Assembly (NCBI GenBank): GCA_947453965.1
Contig: CANGIQ010000002.1
Location: forward strand, 62,001 to 126,000
Direction: 5' to 3'
DNA length: 64,000 nt
DNA from: Comamonadaceae bacterium
Lineage (GTDB): Bacteria > Pseudomonadota > Gammaproteobacteria > Burkholderiales > Burkholderiaceae_C
The notes beneath the pieces are model-generated. The model made no database searches and was not told where the DNA came from. It saw only the letters and a program-made list of their open reading frames with translations. Shown piece after piece: positions 16,571 through 25,685 of this stretch. Within the stretch, counting starts at the first letter, position 1. Each line of letters begins with the position of its first letter. A program made the translations under genes and the position numbers.

Positions 16571-18007
16571 TCAGATGCAGTGGTGAATGAACTTAGTGTC
16601 GAGGAAGGCTTCCATGCCTTCGATGCCTGATTCGCTACCGTACCCGCTGTCCTTGACGCCACCAAATGGCGCTTCAGGTACAGAGACGCCCATGCCATTG
16701 ATGGCCAGACTGCCAACTTCAAGGCGTTCGCTCACGCGATGGACCGCACGGGCAGAATCCGTGAACAGGTAGCCAGCTAGGCCATAAGAGGACTGATTGG
16801 CTAGCTGTAAGGCGTGATCAATGTTGTCAAAGGGCGTGAGCGTCGCGACGGGCCCAAAGGGTTCTTCTGTCATGACGGGCGCGTCAGGCGCCACATTGGT
16901 GAGTACCGTAACAGGAACGAAGAACCCAGACTCAGGACTGCTCCCCTGATGAGATTGCGCACCTGCCTGTACTGAGCGGCCAATCAGGTCGCGTACTGCA
17001 GCGACACGGCGAGCGTTCGCTAAAGGACCCATCTGAGTACTGCTTGCCATGCCATCGCCCAGAACCAAGCGATGGCTGGCGCTGACAAAAGCTTCTCTGA
17101 AATGACCTTCGATAGAACGGTCGACATAAAACCGTGTGGGAGCCAAACAGGCCTGACCGGCATTGCGGAATTTGTGCGCAACCATCATGGCTACCGTCTT
17201 ATCGATGTCCGCATCGGCACAAACAATGACCGGTGCATGGCCGCCAAGTTCTAGCGTGATGCGCTTGAGATGTTTGGCCGTCAGCTGAGCCAGATGCCGA
17301 CCAATAGGCACCGACCCCGTGAACGTGACCTTGCGAACGATAGGTGAAGCGATCAGTTGTTCGGACACCTCAGCCGGTACACCAAAGAGTAGCTGCAATG
17401 CACCTTCGGGTAGTTCTTCGCGAAAGCACTCGATCATGGCCGCCACGCTTGCTGGGGTTTCTTCGGCAGCTTTCAAAATGATCGAGCATCCTGCGGCAAG
17501 CGCACCACCGATCTTGCGTGCAGAAAGAACCAACGGAAAATTCCAAGGTGCAAACGCCGCTACCGGTCCCACAGCTTGCTTGTGTACCTGCATGCTGCTG
17601 TTGGGCAGTCTTGCAGGAATGATGCGACCGTAGGTGCGGCGCGCCTCTTCGGCATACCACTTGATCAGGTCTGCAGCCATCACACACTCGGCACGCGCTT
17701 CGGAGAGAGGTTTGCCTTGTTCAAGAGTCAAAAGGGTGGCGATCTCTTCCGTCTTTTGCCGCATGCGCGCCACACCCTTTTCAAGGCGTGCGCAACGCTC
17801 ATGCGCGGCGACCTGTCGCCAAGCATCAAAGCCAGTTTGCGCAGCCTCCAGTGCTTGGTCAATGTCCTCGCTGCTCGCCAGATGGAGATGGTCCAACGTT
17901 TGTGCCGTGGCGGGGTTGACAATGGGCATCGTCATGGCGTGACGACCCGTCCGCCATTGCCCATTGATCAGCAGCCCCGGAGCGCGGTAGTTCGTGACAG
18001 GGCTCAT
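16571..18007 (-). CDS. tsaD: Aldehyde dehydrogenase, TsaD-like (4-formylbenzenesulfonate dehydrogenase?)
   Basis: The 478-residue NAD(P)-dependent aldehyde dehydrogenase has the catalytic glutamate in LELGGHAP, the nucleophilic cysteine in NAGQACLAP and the cofactor motif FTGSVPIG. By sequence alone it would be called a succinate-semialdehyde-type dehydrogenase. Its operon position after Rieske oxygenase, reductase and dehydrogenase matches tsaD, which oxidises 4-sulfobenzaldehyde to 4-sulfobenzoate. The ATG overlaps the stop of the preceding dehydrogenase gene (ATGA). An upstream in-frame extension is rejected because of that coupling. Substrate is uncertain. Confidence 0.75.
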   Translation of the reverse strand: MSPVTNYRAPGLLINGQWRTGRHAMTMPIVNPATAQTLDHLHLASSEDIDQALEAAQTGFDAWRQVAAHERCARLEKGVARMRQKTEEIATLLTLEQGKPLSEARAECVMAADLIKWYAEEARRTYGRIIPARLPNSSMQVHKQAVGPVAAFAPWNFPLVLSARKIGGALAAGCSIILKAAEETPASVAAMIECFREELPEGALQLLFGVPAEVSEQLIASPIVRKVTFTGSVPIGRHLAQLTAKHLKRITLELGGHAPVIVCADADIDKTVAMMVAHKFRNAGQACLAPTRFYVDRSIEGHFREAFVSASHRLVLGDGMASSTQMGPLANARRVAAVRDLIGRSVQAGAQSHQGSSPESGFFVPVTVLTNVAPDAPVMTEEPFGPVATLTPFDNIDHALQLANQSSYGLAGYLFTDSARAVHRVSERLEVGSLAINGMGVSVPEAPFGGVKDSGYGSESGIEGMEAFLDTKFIHHCI

Positions 18008-18762
18008 ATATTGCGGCCCCCGTCCACGTCCAGACATACCCCGGTCAGATAGGACGCTTCGTCGCTGGCCAAAAAGGTGACCGCTGAGGCAACGTCAGCC
18101 GGGCGTGTAAAACGCCCCAGTGGAATGCGCATCAAGAAACGCTCTCGGTTAGCAGGCGTGTCTTCCATACCCATGAAGTCGCCCAGCATGGCCGTTTCAC
18201 CGATCATGGGATTGACAGCATTGATGCGCACACCAGACTTGGCGAATTCCAACGCAAGACCTTTGGTGATGTTGATCATGGCAGCCTTGCTGCCGCTGTA
18301 CCAGGACAAGCCTGGGCCAGGTCGAACACCTGTGGTCGAAGCCACGTTCACGATACAACCGCCACCTTGCTTGACAAAGCCTGGCAATACCGCTTGCGCA
18401 GCCCAGAAAAGGCTTTTGACATTGACGCGGTAGACGCGGTCAAACTCTTCTTCTGTGACTTGCAGCGCCGGTTTGTTGCGATGCGTCGTACCGGCGTTGT
18501 TGACCAAGATGTCCAGGCCATCAAAAGCCTGCAAGGTGCGGGCCACCATATTTTCAAAAGAAGCACGGTCTGCAACATCGGCGGCAACACTGGCGGCTTG
18601 GCCACCCGAAGCATTGATCTTGTCCGAAATCGCTTGTGCGCCTGCAGCATTCAGGTCGGCGACCATCACGCGTGCGCCGGCCTGCGCCATGCGTTGCGCT
18701 GTGGCTGCGCCAAATCCAGATGCGCCGCCGGTAACGATGGCAATTTTTTGATTCAGGTTCAT
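18004..18762 (-). CDS. tsaC: Short-chain dehydrogenase, TsaC-like
   Basis: The 252-residue NAD(P)-binding enzyme has TGGASGFG near residue 11, the NNAG motif near 87, a catalytic serine in NVASTTG, and YSGSK as the YxxxK active site. From memory it resembles TsaC of Comamonas testosteroni, which oxidises 4-(hydroxymethyl)benzenesulfonate, in the stretches RPGPGL, NPMIGET, GMEDTPANRERFL and the ending CLDVDGGRNI. It lies between the reductase and aldehyde dehydrogenase genes, as in the known operon. No alignment was run, and other hydroxymethyl-aromatic substrates are possible. Confidence 0.8.
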   Translation of the reverse strand: MNLNQKIAIVTGGASGFGAATAQRMAQAGARVMVADLNAAGAQAISDKINASGGQAASVAADVADRASFENMVARTLQAFDGLDILVNNAGTTHRNKPALQVTEEEFDRVYRVNVKSLFWAAQAVLPGFVKQGGGCIVNVASTTGVRPGPGLSWYSGSKAAMINITKGLALEFAKSGVRINAVNPMIGETAMLGDFMGMEDTPANRERFLMRIPLGRFTRPADVASAVTFLASDEASYLTGVCLDVDGGRNI

Positions 18763-18769
18763 GGGGTTC

Positions 18770-19717
18770 TCACAAGTTGAAGACGAGCCTGTCGCCACCG
18801 CAACGCGAGACGCAGGGAATAAATCGCTGACCAGCCGTTCTTTCTTCGGCATCGAGCACGTTGTCGCGGTGGTCTGGTTGGCCTTCGACCAATTGGACTT
18901 CGCAGGTGCCACATAGACCTTCACGGCATGAAAAAGGATGGTCGATACCCATCCGTTCAAGCGCTTCGAGTGGTGTTTCGCTGACACCCACTTGAATTGA
19001 TTGACCGCTTCTGGAGAGCACCAGCTCGAATGTGGTGTTGCCCGAGTCGTCCTGAGCCTGTGCTTTGAAACGCTCCATACGCACCGCGCTGTCAGGCCAT
19101 CCGGCAGTGGCAGCTTCAATGGCATCTAGCAATCCCGCAGGACCACAGGCATAAACCGCATCCCATGGCGCGCTGCTGAGCAGCGCGTTGATGTCAAGCG
19201 GGCCGCCTCGCTCCTGGTCAAAGTGAAAGCGCACCCGGTCTGCATCCAGGGCGATCAGCTCTTCTTGAAAAGCCATGCGACTGGCTGAGCGCGCGCAAGC
19301 CATTAACGACCAATCCATCGCAGATTGCTTTGCTGACTTCACCATGGCGTAAATGGGCGTGATACCGATACCCGCACCAACGAATAGCACTTTGTCATGA
19401 GCGGTGGTGTTCAACGCAAAGAGGTTGCGAGGCTCGCTGATGGTCAGCGTAGCGCCAGTGCGCAGCTTGTCATGAATCCAGTCCGAGCCACCACGGCTAT
19501 GGGCATCTCGTGCCACAGCAATTTGGTAACTTGATTGCTTGGGATGACCTTGTGCATTGGTCAGTGAATACTGACGGATCTGACCATTTGGCAGGTGCAG
19601 GTCAATGTGGGCACCAGGCGCGGCACCTGGCAGCAGCTGGCCATTTGTGGCTTGCAACTCGATCAGCAACACGTCGCGAGCGATGGCTTGAACCTTGGAG
19701 ACGATGGTCTGAATCAT
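18770..19717 (-). CDS. tsaB: Oxygenase reductase with FMN/NAD domains and plant-type ferredoxin, TsaB-like
   Basis: The 315-residue electron-transfer protein follows the phthalate dioxygenase reductase plan. An FMN-binding barrel comes first (RQYSLTN near residue 48), then an NAD domain (FVGAGIGITPI near 113), then a C-terminal [2Fe-2S] ferredoxin with cysteines 264, 269, 272 and 302. It feeds electrons to the Rieske oxygenase encoded just upstream; the genes overlap by 4 bases. VanB of vanillate demethylase has the same domain order, so only context favours TsaB. Confidence 0.8.
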   Translation of the reverse strand: MIQTIVSKVQAIARDVLLIELQATNGQLLPGAAPGAHIDLHLPNGQIRQYSLTNAQGHPKQSSYQIAVARDAHSRGGSDWIHDKLRTGATLTISEPRNLFALNTTAHDKVLFVGAGIGITPIYAMVKSAKQSAMDWSLMACARSASRMAFQEELIALDADRVRFHFDQERGGPLDINALLSSAPWDAVYACGPAGLLDAIEAATAGWPDSAVRMERFKAQAQDDSGNTTFELVLSRSGQSIQVGVSETPLEALERMGIDHPFSCREGLCGTCEVQLVEGQPDHRDNVLDAEERTAGQRFIPCVSRCGGDRLVFNL

Positions 19718-20757
19718 GTGCCGTTGGCTCCAGTTTCAGCCTTGAGAAGGCGGTCAATCAGCCAGCGCGCCTGGTTGAGTCCACTGTCAGCAGCGATCGG
19801 AATCATGGGGCGCTCAGGCACCTGGTCCATGATTTTTTGCTGGGCCTCAATCATCGTGCGGTCTTCTTCAAAAGCCTCGATGACCGACAGGTAAATCGAT
19901 TCGGTCATCTGTGCGTTGTCGAGCTCGAAGTTACGAGCTTGACAGAACCAATAGTGGCTGGTGTTCTCGGTCTCGGGTGTTTGGATCGAGGTGTGACGGA
20001 ACTGCAATGCTTCTGGCACGCGCGTCCCCTCAGGTGCACCCGTACCCGTAGGCGCTGAGCCCGCATCCATGCGCAGCAGTGCAGGAGGCGACCATTGGTA
20101 GATCTGCCAGCGATCCACTTTGCCTTGAAATTTGGCGACCTGCTTGTGCAGATTGGGCATCTCGTCATTCACGTACCAGCGCGTGATGGTGAGGGTGCCG
20201 TTACCGTCGGTGTCGCGCTCGATCACCGGCTTTAGGCCTGCGGCACTGTCTGTGCCCAGCGTCGTGGGATGAACCCAAGCCAGGTGGGTGAAATCCAACA
20301 GGTTGTCCACAATCAATTTGTAATTGGCCTTGTAGTGGATGTAGCCCGGCTTCATGCGCCACTGAGGCGAGTCGTGCCAGTGGTAGTCGACGATTTCAGC
20401 CGGATTGGCTTTGTCTGAATCACCCATCCAGATCCAAACCAAGCGATTGCGCTCTACAACGGGGTAGCTCTTGATGCAGGTTTTGGGTGGGATCTTGTCC
20501 TGGCCGGGAATCTCAACGCAGGCACCGCTGGGATCAAACTTGAGGCCGTGGTACATGCAACGCACACAGTCGCCTTCCTTGCGTCCCAAATGAAGGGGGG
20601 CTGAGCGATGGCAGCAGCGGTTTTCCAGCGCCACGACCTGGTTTCGAGAATCCCGGTACAGCAACACAGGCTGATTGAGTAGGGTGCGGGCTAGCATGCC
20701 ATCTTCTGGCACTTCGATGTCCCATGCGGCGACATACCAACAGTTTTTAATGAACAC
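19714..20757 (-). CDS. tsaM: Rieske non-heme iron oxygenase, TsaM-like (toluenesulfonate methyl-monooxygenase)
   Basis: The 347-residue terminal oxygenase has an N-terminal Rieske domain (C48-x-H50 and C67-x2-H70) and a catalytic domain whose iron ligands lie in the DNLLDFTHLAWVH stretch near residue 175. From memory, stretches such as FIKNCWYVAAWD, GACVEIPGQ and LRMDAGSAPTG resemble TsaM, which hydroxylates the methyl group of p-toluenesulfonate. The downstream reductase, alcohol and aldehyde dehydrogenase genes and a divergent LysR gene repeat the tsaMBCD/tsaR order. VanA-type demethylation is the main alternative. It has no subunit beta gene, as expected for this class. Confidence 0.78.
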   Translation of the reverse strand: MFIKNCWYVAAWDIEVPEDGMLARTLLNQPVLLYRDSRNQVVALENRCCHRSAPLHLGRKEGDCVRCMYHGLKFDPSGACVEIPGQDKIPPKTCIKSYPVVERNRLVWIWMGDSDKANPAEIVDYHWHDSPQWRMKPGYIHYKANYKLIVDNLLDFTHLAWVHPTTLGTDSAAGLKPVIERDTDGNGTLTITRWYVNDEMPNLHKQVAKFQGKVDRWQIYQWSPPALLRMDAGSAPTGTGAPEGTRVPEALQFRHTSIQTPETENTSHYWFCQARNFELDNAQMTESIYLSVIEAFEEDRTMIEAQQKIMDQVPERPMIPIAADSGLNQARWLIDRLLKAETGANGT

Positions 20758-20858
20758 AGCGGTCTCCTTTTGTGAGCCGACCCGGTGGGTGGCTTCTTAA
20801 CTTGAGGCAATCCTAGAATCGCGATCTAATAATGAAAATTCAAAAATTCAACTGATCG

Positions 20859-20873
20859 ATCAAAAAAATTGAT
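20859..20873. promoter_or_regulatory. LysR-type box (ATC-N9-GAT, T-N11-A) in the tsaM/tsaR divergent promoter
   Basis: The 15-base dyad ATCAA-AAAAA-TTGAT fits the LysR consensus T-N11-A and lies 14 bases before the regulator's start, within an AT-rich gap. A second overlapping palindrome, TGATCGATCA, occupies 20853-20862. This is the expected place for autoregulation and activation of the divergent oxygenase operon. Confidence 0.6.
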
Positions 20874-20887
20874 ATAGCAAGGATCAA

Positions 20888-21805
20888 ATGAGATTACCGA
20901 CGATGCAAGCCCTGGTGCTGATCGAAGAGTTGGGCAGCATCCGGGCGGTAGCCCAGGCCATGAGCCTGACCCAACCCGCACTGACCGCAGCCATCCAACA
21001 GCTTGAAGCTGAGCTCAAAGCTCCCTTGCTGGTACGCAGCCGCACGGGTGTGACGTTCACCAATTTCGGACAAGCTTTTCTGCGTCACGCGAAGTTAATC
21101 GTGGCGCAGAGCCGTCGCGCTCAAGATGAAATCGCACAGTTGCGCGGCCACTGGGAGGGCACTGTCAGGATGGCCGTCTCACCCGCCATTGGGCTGGGGC
21201 TTTTACCGCAGGCTTTGCGACAGTTCACACTGCAGCACCCGAATGTGAAAGTGCACTGCAGAGATGGCCTTTACCCCAATATCGCCCCAGTGATTCGCGA
21301 TGGCACGCTGGATTTCGCGCTGACGCCGGTACATCGGGTAGATCTTGAAAGCGATTTGGTAGCCGAGCCCTTGTACTCCAGTCAGGTGGTCATCGTTTCT
21401 GGGGTTTCTCATCCGCTTTCTCGCGCGACCCGTCTCAAGCAACTACAGGACTGTGATTGGGTGATGTCGAGCCCCTCACGAGGCCCAGGCGCCATCATTG
21501 AAGAAGCTTTTCAGAAAAGCGGGCTAGCCGCACCTAAGGTGAAGATGTTGTGCGAGTCATTTCTGGCCTTACCCGCTGTCGTGGCTGCATCCGATGACTG
21601 GATGACGACCATGCCACGAGTTCTTTTTGAAAACAGCCCATTCAAAGAGCAGTTGTGCATGGTTCCCATCCAAGACGCCTTGCCCAGCCCTTTGATCTGT
21701 ACCGTCCGGCGCCACGATCTGCCTCTGACCCCAGCGGCCATGCAACTTGTTGGATGGATACAGCACTACGCCCTAAAGAGGCTGGATAAAAAGGCGAAAA
21801 ACTAG
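20888..21805 (+). CDS. tsaR: LysR-family regulator, TsaR-like
   Basis: The 305-residue regulator has an N-terminal winged helix (about 1-65, with SLTQPALTAAIQQLE as recognition region) and a periplasmic-binding-like effector domain (90-295). It diverges from the tsaMBCD-like operon and, from memory, resembles TsaR in stretches such as SRGPGAIIEEAF and RRHDLPLTPAA. TsaR responds to p-toluenesulfonate. The effector here is inferred. Codon choice in this gene looks richer in CTG leucine than the TTG-rich neighbouring sox genes, though no counts were made. Confidence 0.82.
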   Translation: MRLPTMQALVLIEELGSIRAVAQAMSLTQPALTAAIQQLEAELKAPLLVRSRTGVTFTNFGQAFLRHAKLIVAQSRRAQDEIAQLRGHWEGTVRMAVSPAIGLGLLPQALRQFTLQHPNVKVHCRDGLYPNIAPVIRDGTLDFALTPVHRVDLESDLVAEPLYSSQVVIVSGVSHPLSRATRLKQLQDCDWVMSSPSRGPGAIIEEAFQKSGLAAPKVKMLCESFLALPAVVAASDDWMTTMPRVLFENSPFKEQLCMVPIQDALPSPLICTVRRHDLPLTPAAMQLVGWIQHYALKRLDKKAKN

Positions 21806-21812
21806 TCAGTCG

Positions 21813-22292
21813 TCAGGTGTGCAACGGCTTGGTCCTGAGCTTGCGTTTATCGGCACCATTTGCATGGCTGTTTCTGCCCGATCGACGCTGCATCGCATCA
21901 CACACCACCATGCCCACCAGCATGGCCAGCACAAACACCACAGCTTTGTCATAGCCCGCGGCCAGGGCCACCAACCCAGGGCCTGGGCAAAAACCAGCCA
22001 AGCCCCAGCCTGTTCCAAACAGCAAGCTCCCCACGACCAAGGGCTTGTCAATCTGCGTGATCTGCGGCCAATGAAATGCAGCACCCAGCAGACTGGCATC
22101 ACGTTTTTTAGCTGCGCCGAAGGCCATCAAGCCCACCAACACGCCGCCACCCATCACAAACGCCAGCGAAGGGTCCCAGGCACCGGCCACATCTAAAAAG
22201 CCTTGTACTTTGCCTGGGTCGGTCATGCCAGAGAGCAGCAAGCCCAGGCCGAACAACAAGCCCGCCACGAATTCACAGATGCGTTGCAACAT
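21813..22292 (-). CDS. YeeE/YedE-type sulfur transporter, C-terminal half protein
   Basis: The 159-residue membrane protein has about four hydrophobic segments and the half-transporter signature SGMTDPGKVQGFLD near residue 21. It has a cysteine motif GFCPGPGLVAL near residue 100. Together with the preceding gene it forms a split version of the full-length family member at the other end of the island. Such pairs (PmpAB-like) are thought to move sulfane sulfur or thiosulfate. It follows its partner by 9 bases. The C-terminal tail is basic and probably cytoplasmic. Confidence 0.82.
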   Translation of the reverse strand: MLQRICEFVAGLLFGLGLLLSGMTDPGKVQGFLDVAGAWDPSLAFVMGGGVLVGLMAFGAAKKRDASLLGAAFHWPQITQIDKPLVVGSLLFGTGWGLAGFCPGPGLVALAAGYDKAVVFVLAMLVGMVVCDAMQRRSGRNSHANGADKRKLRTKPLHT

Positions 22293-22301
22293 GCCAGCTC
22301 C

Positions 22302-22739
22302 TTACAACACGTGACGCACGATGAAGACCGTCACAAAGCCGGTGAACATGAAAGACAAGGTAGCCACCAAAGAGCGCAGTGACAAGCGGCTCAAACCGCA
22401 AATACCGTGGCCGCTGGTGCAGCCCGCGCCGTAGCGTGTGCCAAAGCCCACCAGCAAACCGGCCACCACCACCAAGGCCCAGCTGGCGTCTATGCGCGGT
22501 GTGCTGATCAGCCCCGCAGGCAGGGCCCATTCAGCCACCACCGGGGCCAGCAACAAACCCAACACAAAGGTGACGCGCCAAACGGCGTCGCCGGCCTTGG
22601 GTGGCAGCAAGCCTTCGACGATGCCCGTGATACCCAAAATACGTCCGCTGCTCAGCAGCAAAAGCGCTGCGGCCAAGCCCAGCAACAGCCCGCCAGCCAA
22701 TGAGGGCCAGGGGGTGAAGTGAATCCAATCGATCTGCAT
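22302..22739 (-). CDS. YeeE/YedE-type sulfur transporter, N-terminal half protein
   Basis: The 145-residue membrane protein has four predicted hydrophobic segments and the hallmark motif [17 protein letters not shown] near residues 104-120, with two cysteines likely to take part in sulfur relay. The ATG at 22739 was chosen because AAGGA lies 7 bases upstream; an in-frame ATG 24 bases earlier is the alternative. It is the first gene of the pair and lies divergent from the sulfate ABC transporter genes. Confidence 0.82.
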   Translation of the reverse strand: MQIDWIHFTPWPSLAGGLLLGLAAALLLLSSGRILGITGIVEGLLPPKAGDAVWRVTFVLGLLLAPVVAEWALPAGLISTPRIDASWALVVVAGLLVGFGTRYGAGCTSGHGICGLSRLSLRSLVATLSFMFTGFVTVFIVRHVL

Positions 22740-22914
22740 AAAGCCATCCTTTTTGAGGTCCATATTATTGCCGCCGACCTCTGAACAAGCGCCTTGCTGT
22801 CTGCGCCTTAGATCTTTAGGTAATAAACAACCAAAAACTCAATCGTTCCCTTTTGTGTGTCGGCCTCACAGAATCCAGCCATCGCAAATTCAGATGGATT
22901 GAAGGGAAATCAAA

Positions 22915-23928
22915 ATGATTCAACGCAAACACTTTTTGAAAACGCTGTTGGCAGTCTCCTGGGTGGCTGTGAGCGGTGCAGCTGCTGCACAGAAAGCATC
23001 TGTCACGCTGCTGAACGTGTCGTATGACCCCACGCGTGAGCTCTACGTCGAGTTCAACACCGCCTTTGCCAAATACTGGAAAGCGCAATCGGGCCAAGAC
23101 GTCACCATCAAACAATCGCACGGTGGTTCAGGCAAACAAGCCCGCTCCGTGATTGACGGCATCGACGCCGATGTGGTCACCCTGGCTTTGGCGGGCGATG
23201 TGGATGCACTCTACAAACACGGCGGCCTCATTCCGCAAGACTGGCAAAAACGCTTGCCGCACAACTCGGCACCCTACACCTCGACCATTGTGTTGGTGGT
23301 GCGCCAAGGCAACCCCAAGGGCATCAAAGACTGGGACGACTTGGTCAGACCCGGCATCAGCGTCATTACGCCCAACCCCAAAACCTCGGGCGGCGCACGC
23401 TGGAACTACTTGGCTGCTTGGGAATTTGGCAAACGCAAATACGGTGGTGACGCCAAGGCCAAAGACTTTGTGGAGGCGCTCTATAAAAACGTGCCTGTGC
23501 TCGACACCGGTGCGCGTGGCTCATCCGTCACCTTTGCGCAGCGCAACCAAGGCGATGTGTTCATCTCCTGGGAGAACGAGGCGCATTTGTTGGAAAAAGA
23601 ATTCGGCAGCAAGGTTGACATTGTTTACCCCTCCATCAGCATCTTGGCCGAGCCGCCCGTGACCGTGGTTGATAAAAACGTAGACCGCAAAGGCACACGC
23701 AAAGTGGCAGAGGAATACCTCAAATACCTCTACAGCGATGAAGGCCAAGACACAGCAGGCAAAAACTTTTACCGCCCTATTTCTGCCAAAGCACAAACCA
23801 AGTACGTCAAGCAATTGCCCAAGCTGCCCTTGTTCACCATTGAGCAAGCGTTTGGGGGTTGGGCGAAAGCAGACAAAGACCATTTCGTAGATGGCGCGTC
23901 GTTCGATCAAATCTATTTGAAGAAGTGA
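22915..23928 (+). CDS. sbp: Sulfate/thiosulfate ABC transporter periplasmic binding protein
   Basis: The 337-residue exported protein (signal to about residue 25, ending GAAAAQ) belongs to the Sbp/CysP family. Typical stretches are [13 protein letters not shown] near residue 32, [13 protein letters not shown] near 69 and [15 protein letters not shown] near 146. It captures sulfate or thiosulfate for the membrane components that follow. It starts the cysTWA transcript. Whether it should be called sbp or cysP cannot be settled by eye. Confidence 0.9.
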   Translation: MIQRKHFLKTLLAVSWVAVSGAAAAQKASVTLLNVSYDPTRELYVEFNTAFAKYWKAQSGQDVTIKQSHGGSGKQARSVIDGIDADVVTLALAGDVDALYKHGGLIPQDWQKRLPHNSAPYTSTIVLVVRQGNPKGIKDWDDLVRPGISVITPNPKTSGGARWNYLAAWEFGKRKYGGDAKAKDFVEALYKNVPVLDTGARGSSVTFAQRNQGDVFISWENEAHLLEKEFGSKVDIVYPSISILAEPPVTVVDKNVDRKGTRKVAEEYLKYLYSDEGQDTAGKNFYRPISAKAQTKYVKQLPKLPLFTIEQAFGGWAKADKDHFVDGASFDQIYLKK

Positions 23929-23935
23929 ACCTTAG

Positions 23936-24775
23936 ATGCGTAGCAAATTGCAAACCCAGCGCGTGCTTCCAGGCTTTGGCATCACGCTGGGCTTCACGCT
24001 CACTTACCTGAACCTGATCGTGCTCATTCCTTTGTCTGCCTTGGTGTTCAAAACCTTCACGCTCACCTGGGAGCAATTCTGGGCTGCCGTCACCGGGCCG
24101 CGCGTGATGGCGTCTTACCGTTTGACTTTTGGTGCGTCTCTCATCGCCGCCTTGGTGAATGTGGTGTTTGGTTTGTTGGTGGCTTGGGTGCAGGTGCGCT
24201 ACAACTTCTTCGGCAAAAAAATCATCGATGCTTTGGTGGATTTGCCTTTTGCCTTGCCCACTGCAGTCGCGGGTATTTCGCTGACGGCTTTGCTGGCGGG
24301 CAATGGATGGGTGGGGCAGTACCTCGAACCTCTGGGGATTCAGTTGGCGTTCAACCCCAACGGGGTGGTGATCGCGCTGGTCTTCATTGGCTTGCCGTTT
24401 GTGGTGCGCACTGTGCAGCCTGTGCTTGAAGATACAGAAAAAGAACTCGAAGAAGCGGCCACCTGTTTGGGGGCCACACGCTGGCAAACCTTCAGCCGTG
24501 TGATTTTTCCGAGCATCGCGCCGGCCTTGCTCACCGGCTTTGCCATGTCGTTTGCGCGTGCGATTGGCGAATATGGTTCGGTGATCTTCATCGCAGGCAA
24601 TATGCCCATGGTGTCTGAAATCACGCCACTCATCATCATCGGTAAGTTAGAGCAGTACGACTATGCCGGTGCCACAGCGGTGGCTGTGGTCATGCTGGTG
24701 ATCTCGTTTGTTTTGTTGCTGGTGATCAACGCTTTGCAAACTTGGCAGCGTCACCGCACAGGAGCACCGGTATGA
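23936..24775 (+). CDS. cysT: Sulfate ABC transporter permease CysT
   Basis: The 279-residue inner-membrane permease has six predicted helices. The ABC-contact loop [20 protein letters not shown] lies near residue 180. It forms the sulfate channel with CysW. It starts 7 bases after the binding protein and overlaps cysW by 4 bases. Confidence 0.92.
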   Translation: MRSKLQTQRVLPGFGITLGFTLTYLNLIVLIPLSALVFKTFTLTWEQFWAAVTGPRVMASYRLTFGASLIAALVNVVFGLLVAWVQVRYNFFGKKIIDALVDLPFALPTAVAGISLTALLAGNGWVGQYLEPLGIQLAFNPNGVVIALVFIGLPFVVRTVQPVLEDTEKELEEAATCLGATRWQTFSRVIFPSIAPALLTGFAMSFARAIGEYGSVIFIAGNMPMVSEITPLIIIGKLEQYDYAGATAVAVVMLVISFVLLLVINALQTWQRHRTGAPV

Positions 24776-25665
24776 GTACGCAACTCAGTGTGACAAGCGT
24801 AGCAAGCCGTGCAGGCACGACAGAACCCGACTGGGTGCGTTACATCTTGATTGGTGCAGCCTTGACCTTCATGTTCTTGTTTTTGGTCTTGCCTCTGGCA
24901 GCGGTATTCACCGAAGCCTTGCGCAAAGGTGTGGATGCGTATTGGCAGGCGTTGCAAGAGCCAGATGCATGGTCTGCGATTCGTTTGACCTTCATCACTG
25001 CCTTGGTGGCTGTACCTTTGAACTTGGTGTTTGGTGTGGCCGCTGCATGGGCGATTGCTAAATACGAATTCACAGGCAAAGCGTTTCTCATCACCTTGGT
25101 GGACTTGCCGTTCTCGGTGTCACCCGTGGTGGCGGGCTTAATTTATGTGCTGATGTTTGGCGCGCAGAGTTGGTTTGGCCCATGGCTGCAAGAACACGAT
25201 ATCAAGATCATTTTTGCGGTGCCCGGTATTGTGTTAGCCACGGTGTTTGTCACGTTCCCCTTCATCGCACGTGAATTGATTCCACTCATGCAAGCGCAAG
25301 GCAGTGACGAAGAGCAAGCGGCCATTGTGTTGGGTGCCACAGGCTGGCAAACCTTTTGGTATGTGACGTTGCCCAACATCAAGTGGGGTTTGATTTACGG
25401 CGTCATCTTGTGTAACGCCCGTGCCATGGGTGAGTTTGGTGCGGTGTCGGTGGTGTCTGGCCACATCCGTGGCCAGACCAACACCATGCCCTTGCATGTG
25501 GAAATTTTGTACAACGAATACCAATCTGTGGCGGCGTTTGCCGTGGCCTCGCTGTTGGCTTTGCTGGCTTTGGTGACCTTGGCGATCAAGTCCACGGTGG
25601 AGTGGCGTCATGCCCGTGAGCTCAAAGCTACGGCTGATCTTCCTCCCGAGAACCCACACGCATAA
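24772..25665 (+). CDS. cysW: Sulfate ABC transporter permease CysW
   Basis: The 297-residue second permease has six helices and an [20 protein letters not shown] contact loop near residue 183. The ATG at 24772 overlaps the cysT stop (ATGA); a frame extension into cysT is rejected. A hydrophilic N terminus of about 25 residues precedes the first helix. Confidence 0.92.
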   Translation: MSTQLSVTSVASRAGTTEPDWVRYILIGAALTFMFLFLVLPLAAVFTEALRKGVDAYWQALQEPDAWSAIRLTFITALVAVPLNLVFGVAAAWAIAKYEFTGKAFLITLVDLPFSVSPVVAGLIYVLMFGAQSWFGPWLQEHDIKIIFAVPGIVLATVFVTFPFIARELIPLMQAQGSDEEQAAIVLGATGWQTFWYVTLPNIKWGLIYGVILCNARAMGEFGAVSVVSGHIRGQTNTMPLHVEILYNEYQSVAAFAVASLLALLALVTLAIKSTVEWRHARELKATADLPPENPHA

Positions 25666-25685
25666 ATCAATAAGAGTACCGAATC

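Noticed and set aside
15577..21805. Vanillate demethylase (vanAB) as name for the oxygenase and reductase
   Set aside because: The full gene order with dehydrogenase, aldehyde dehydrogenase and divergent LysR, together with remembered sequence stretches, fits tsaMBCD/tsaR better; vanAB remains the fallback if alignment disagrees.
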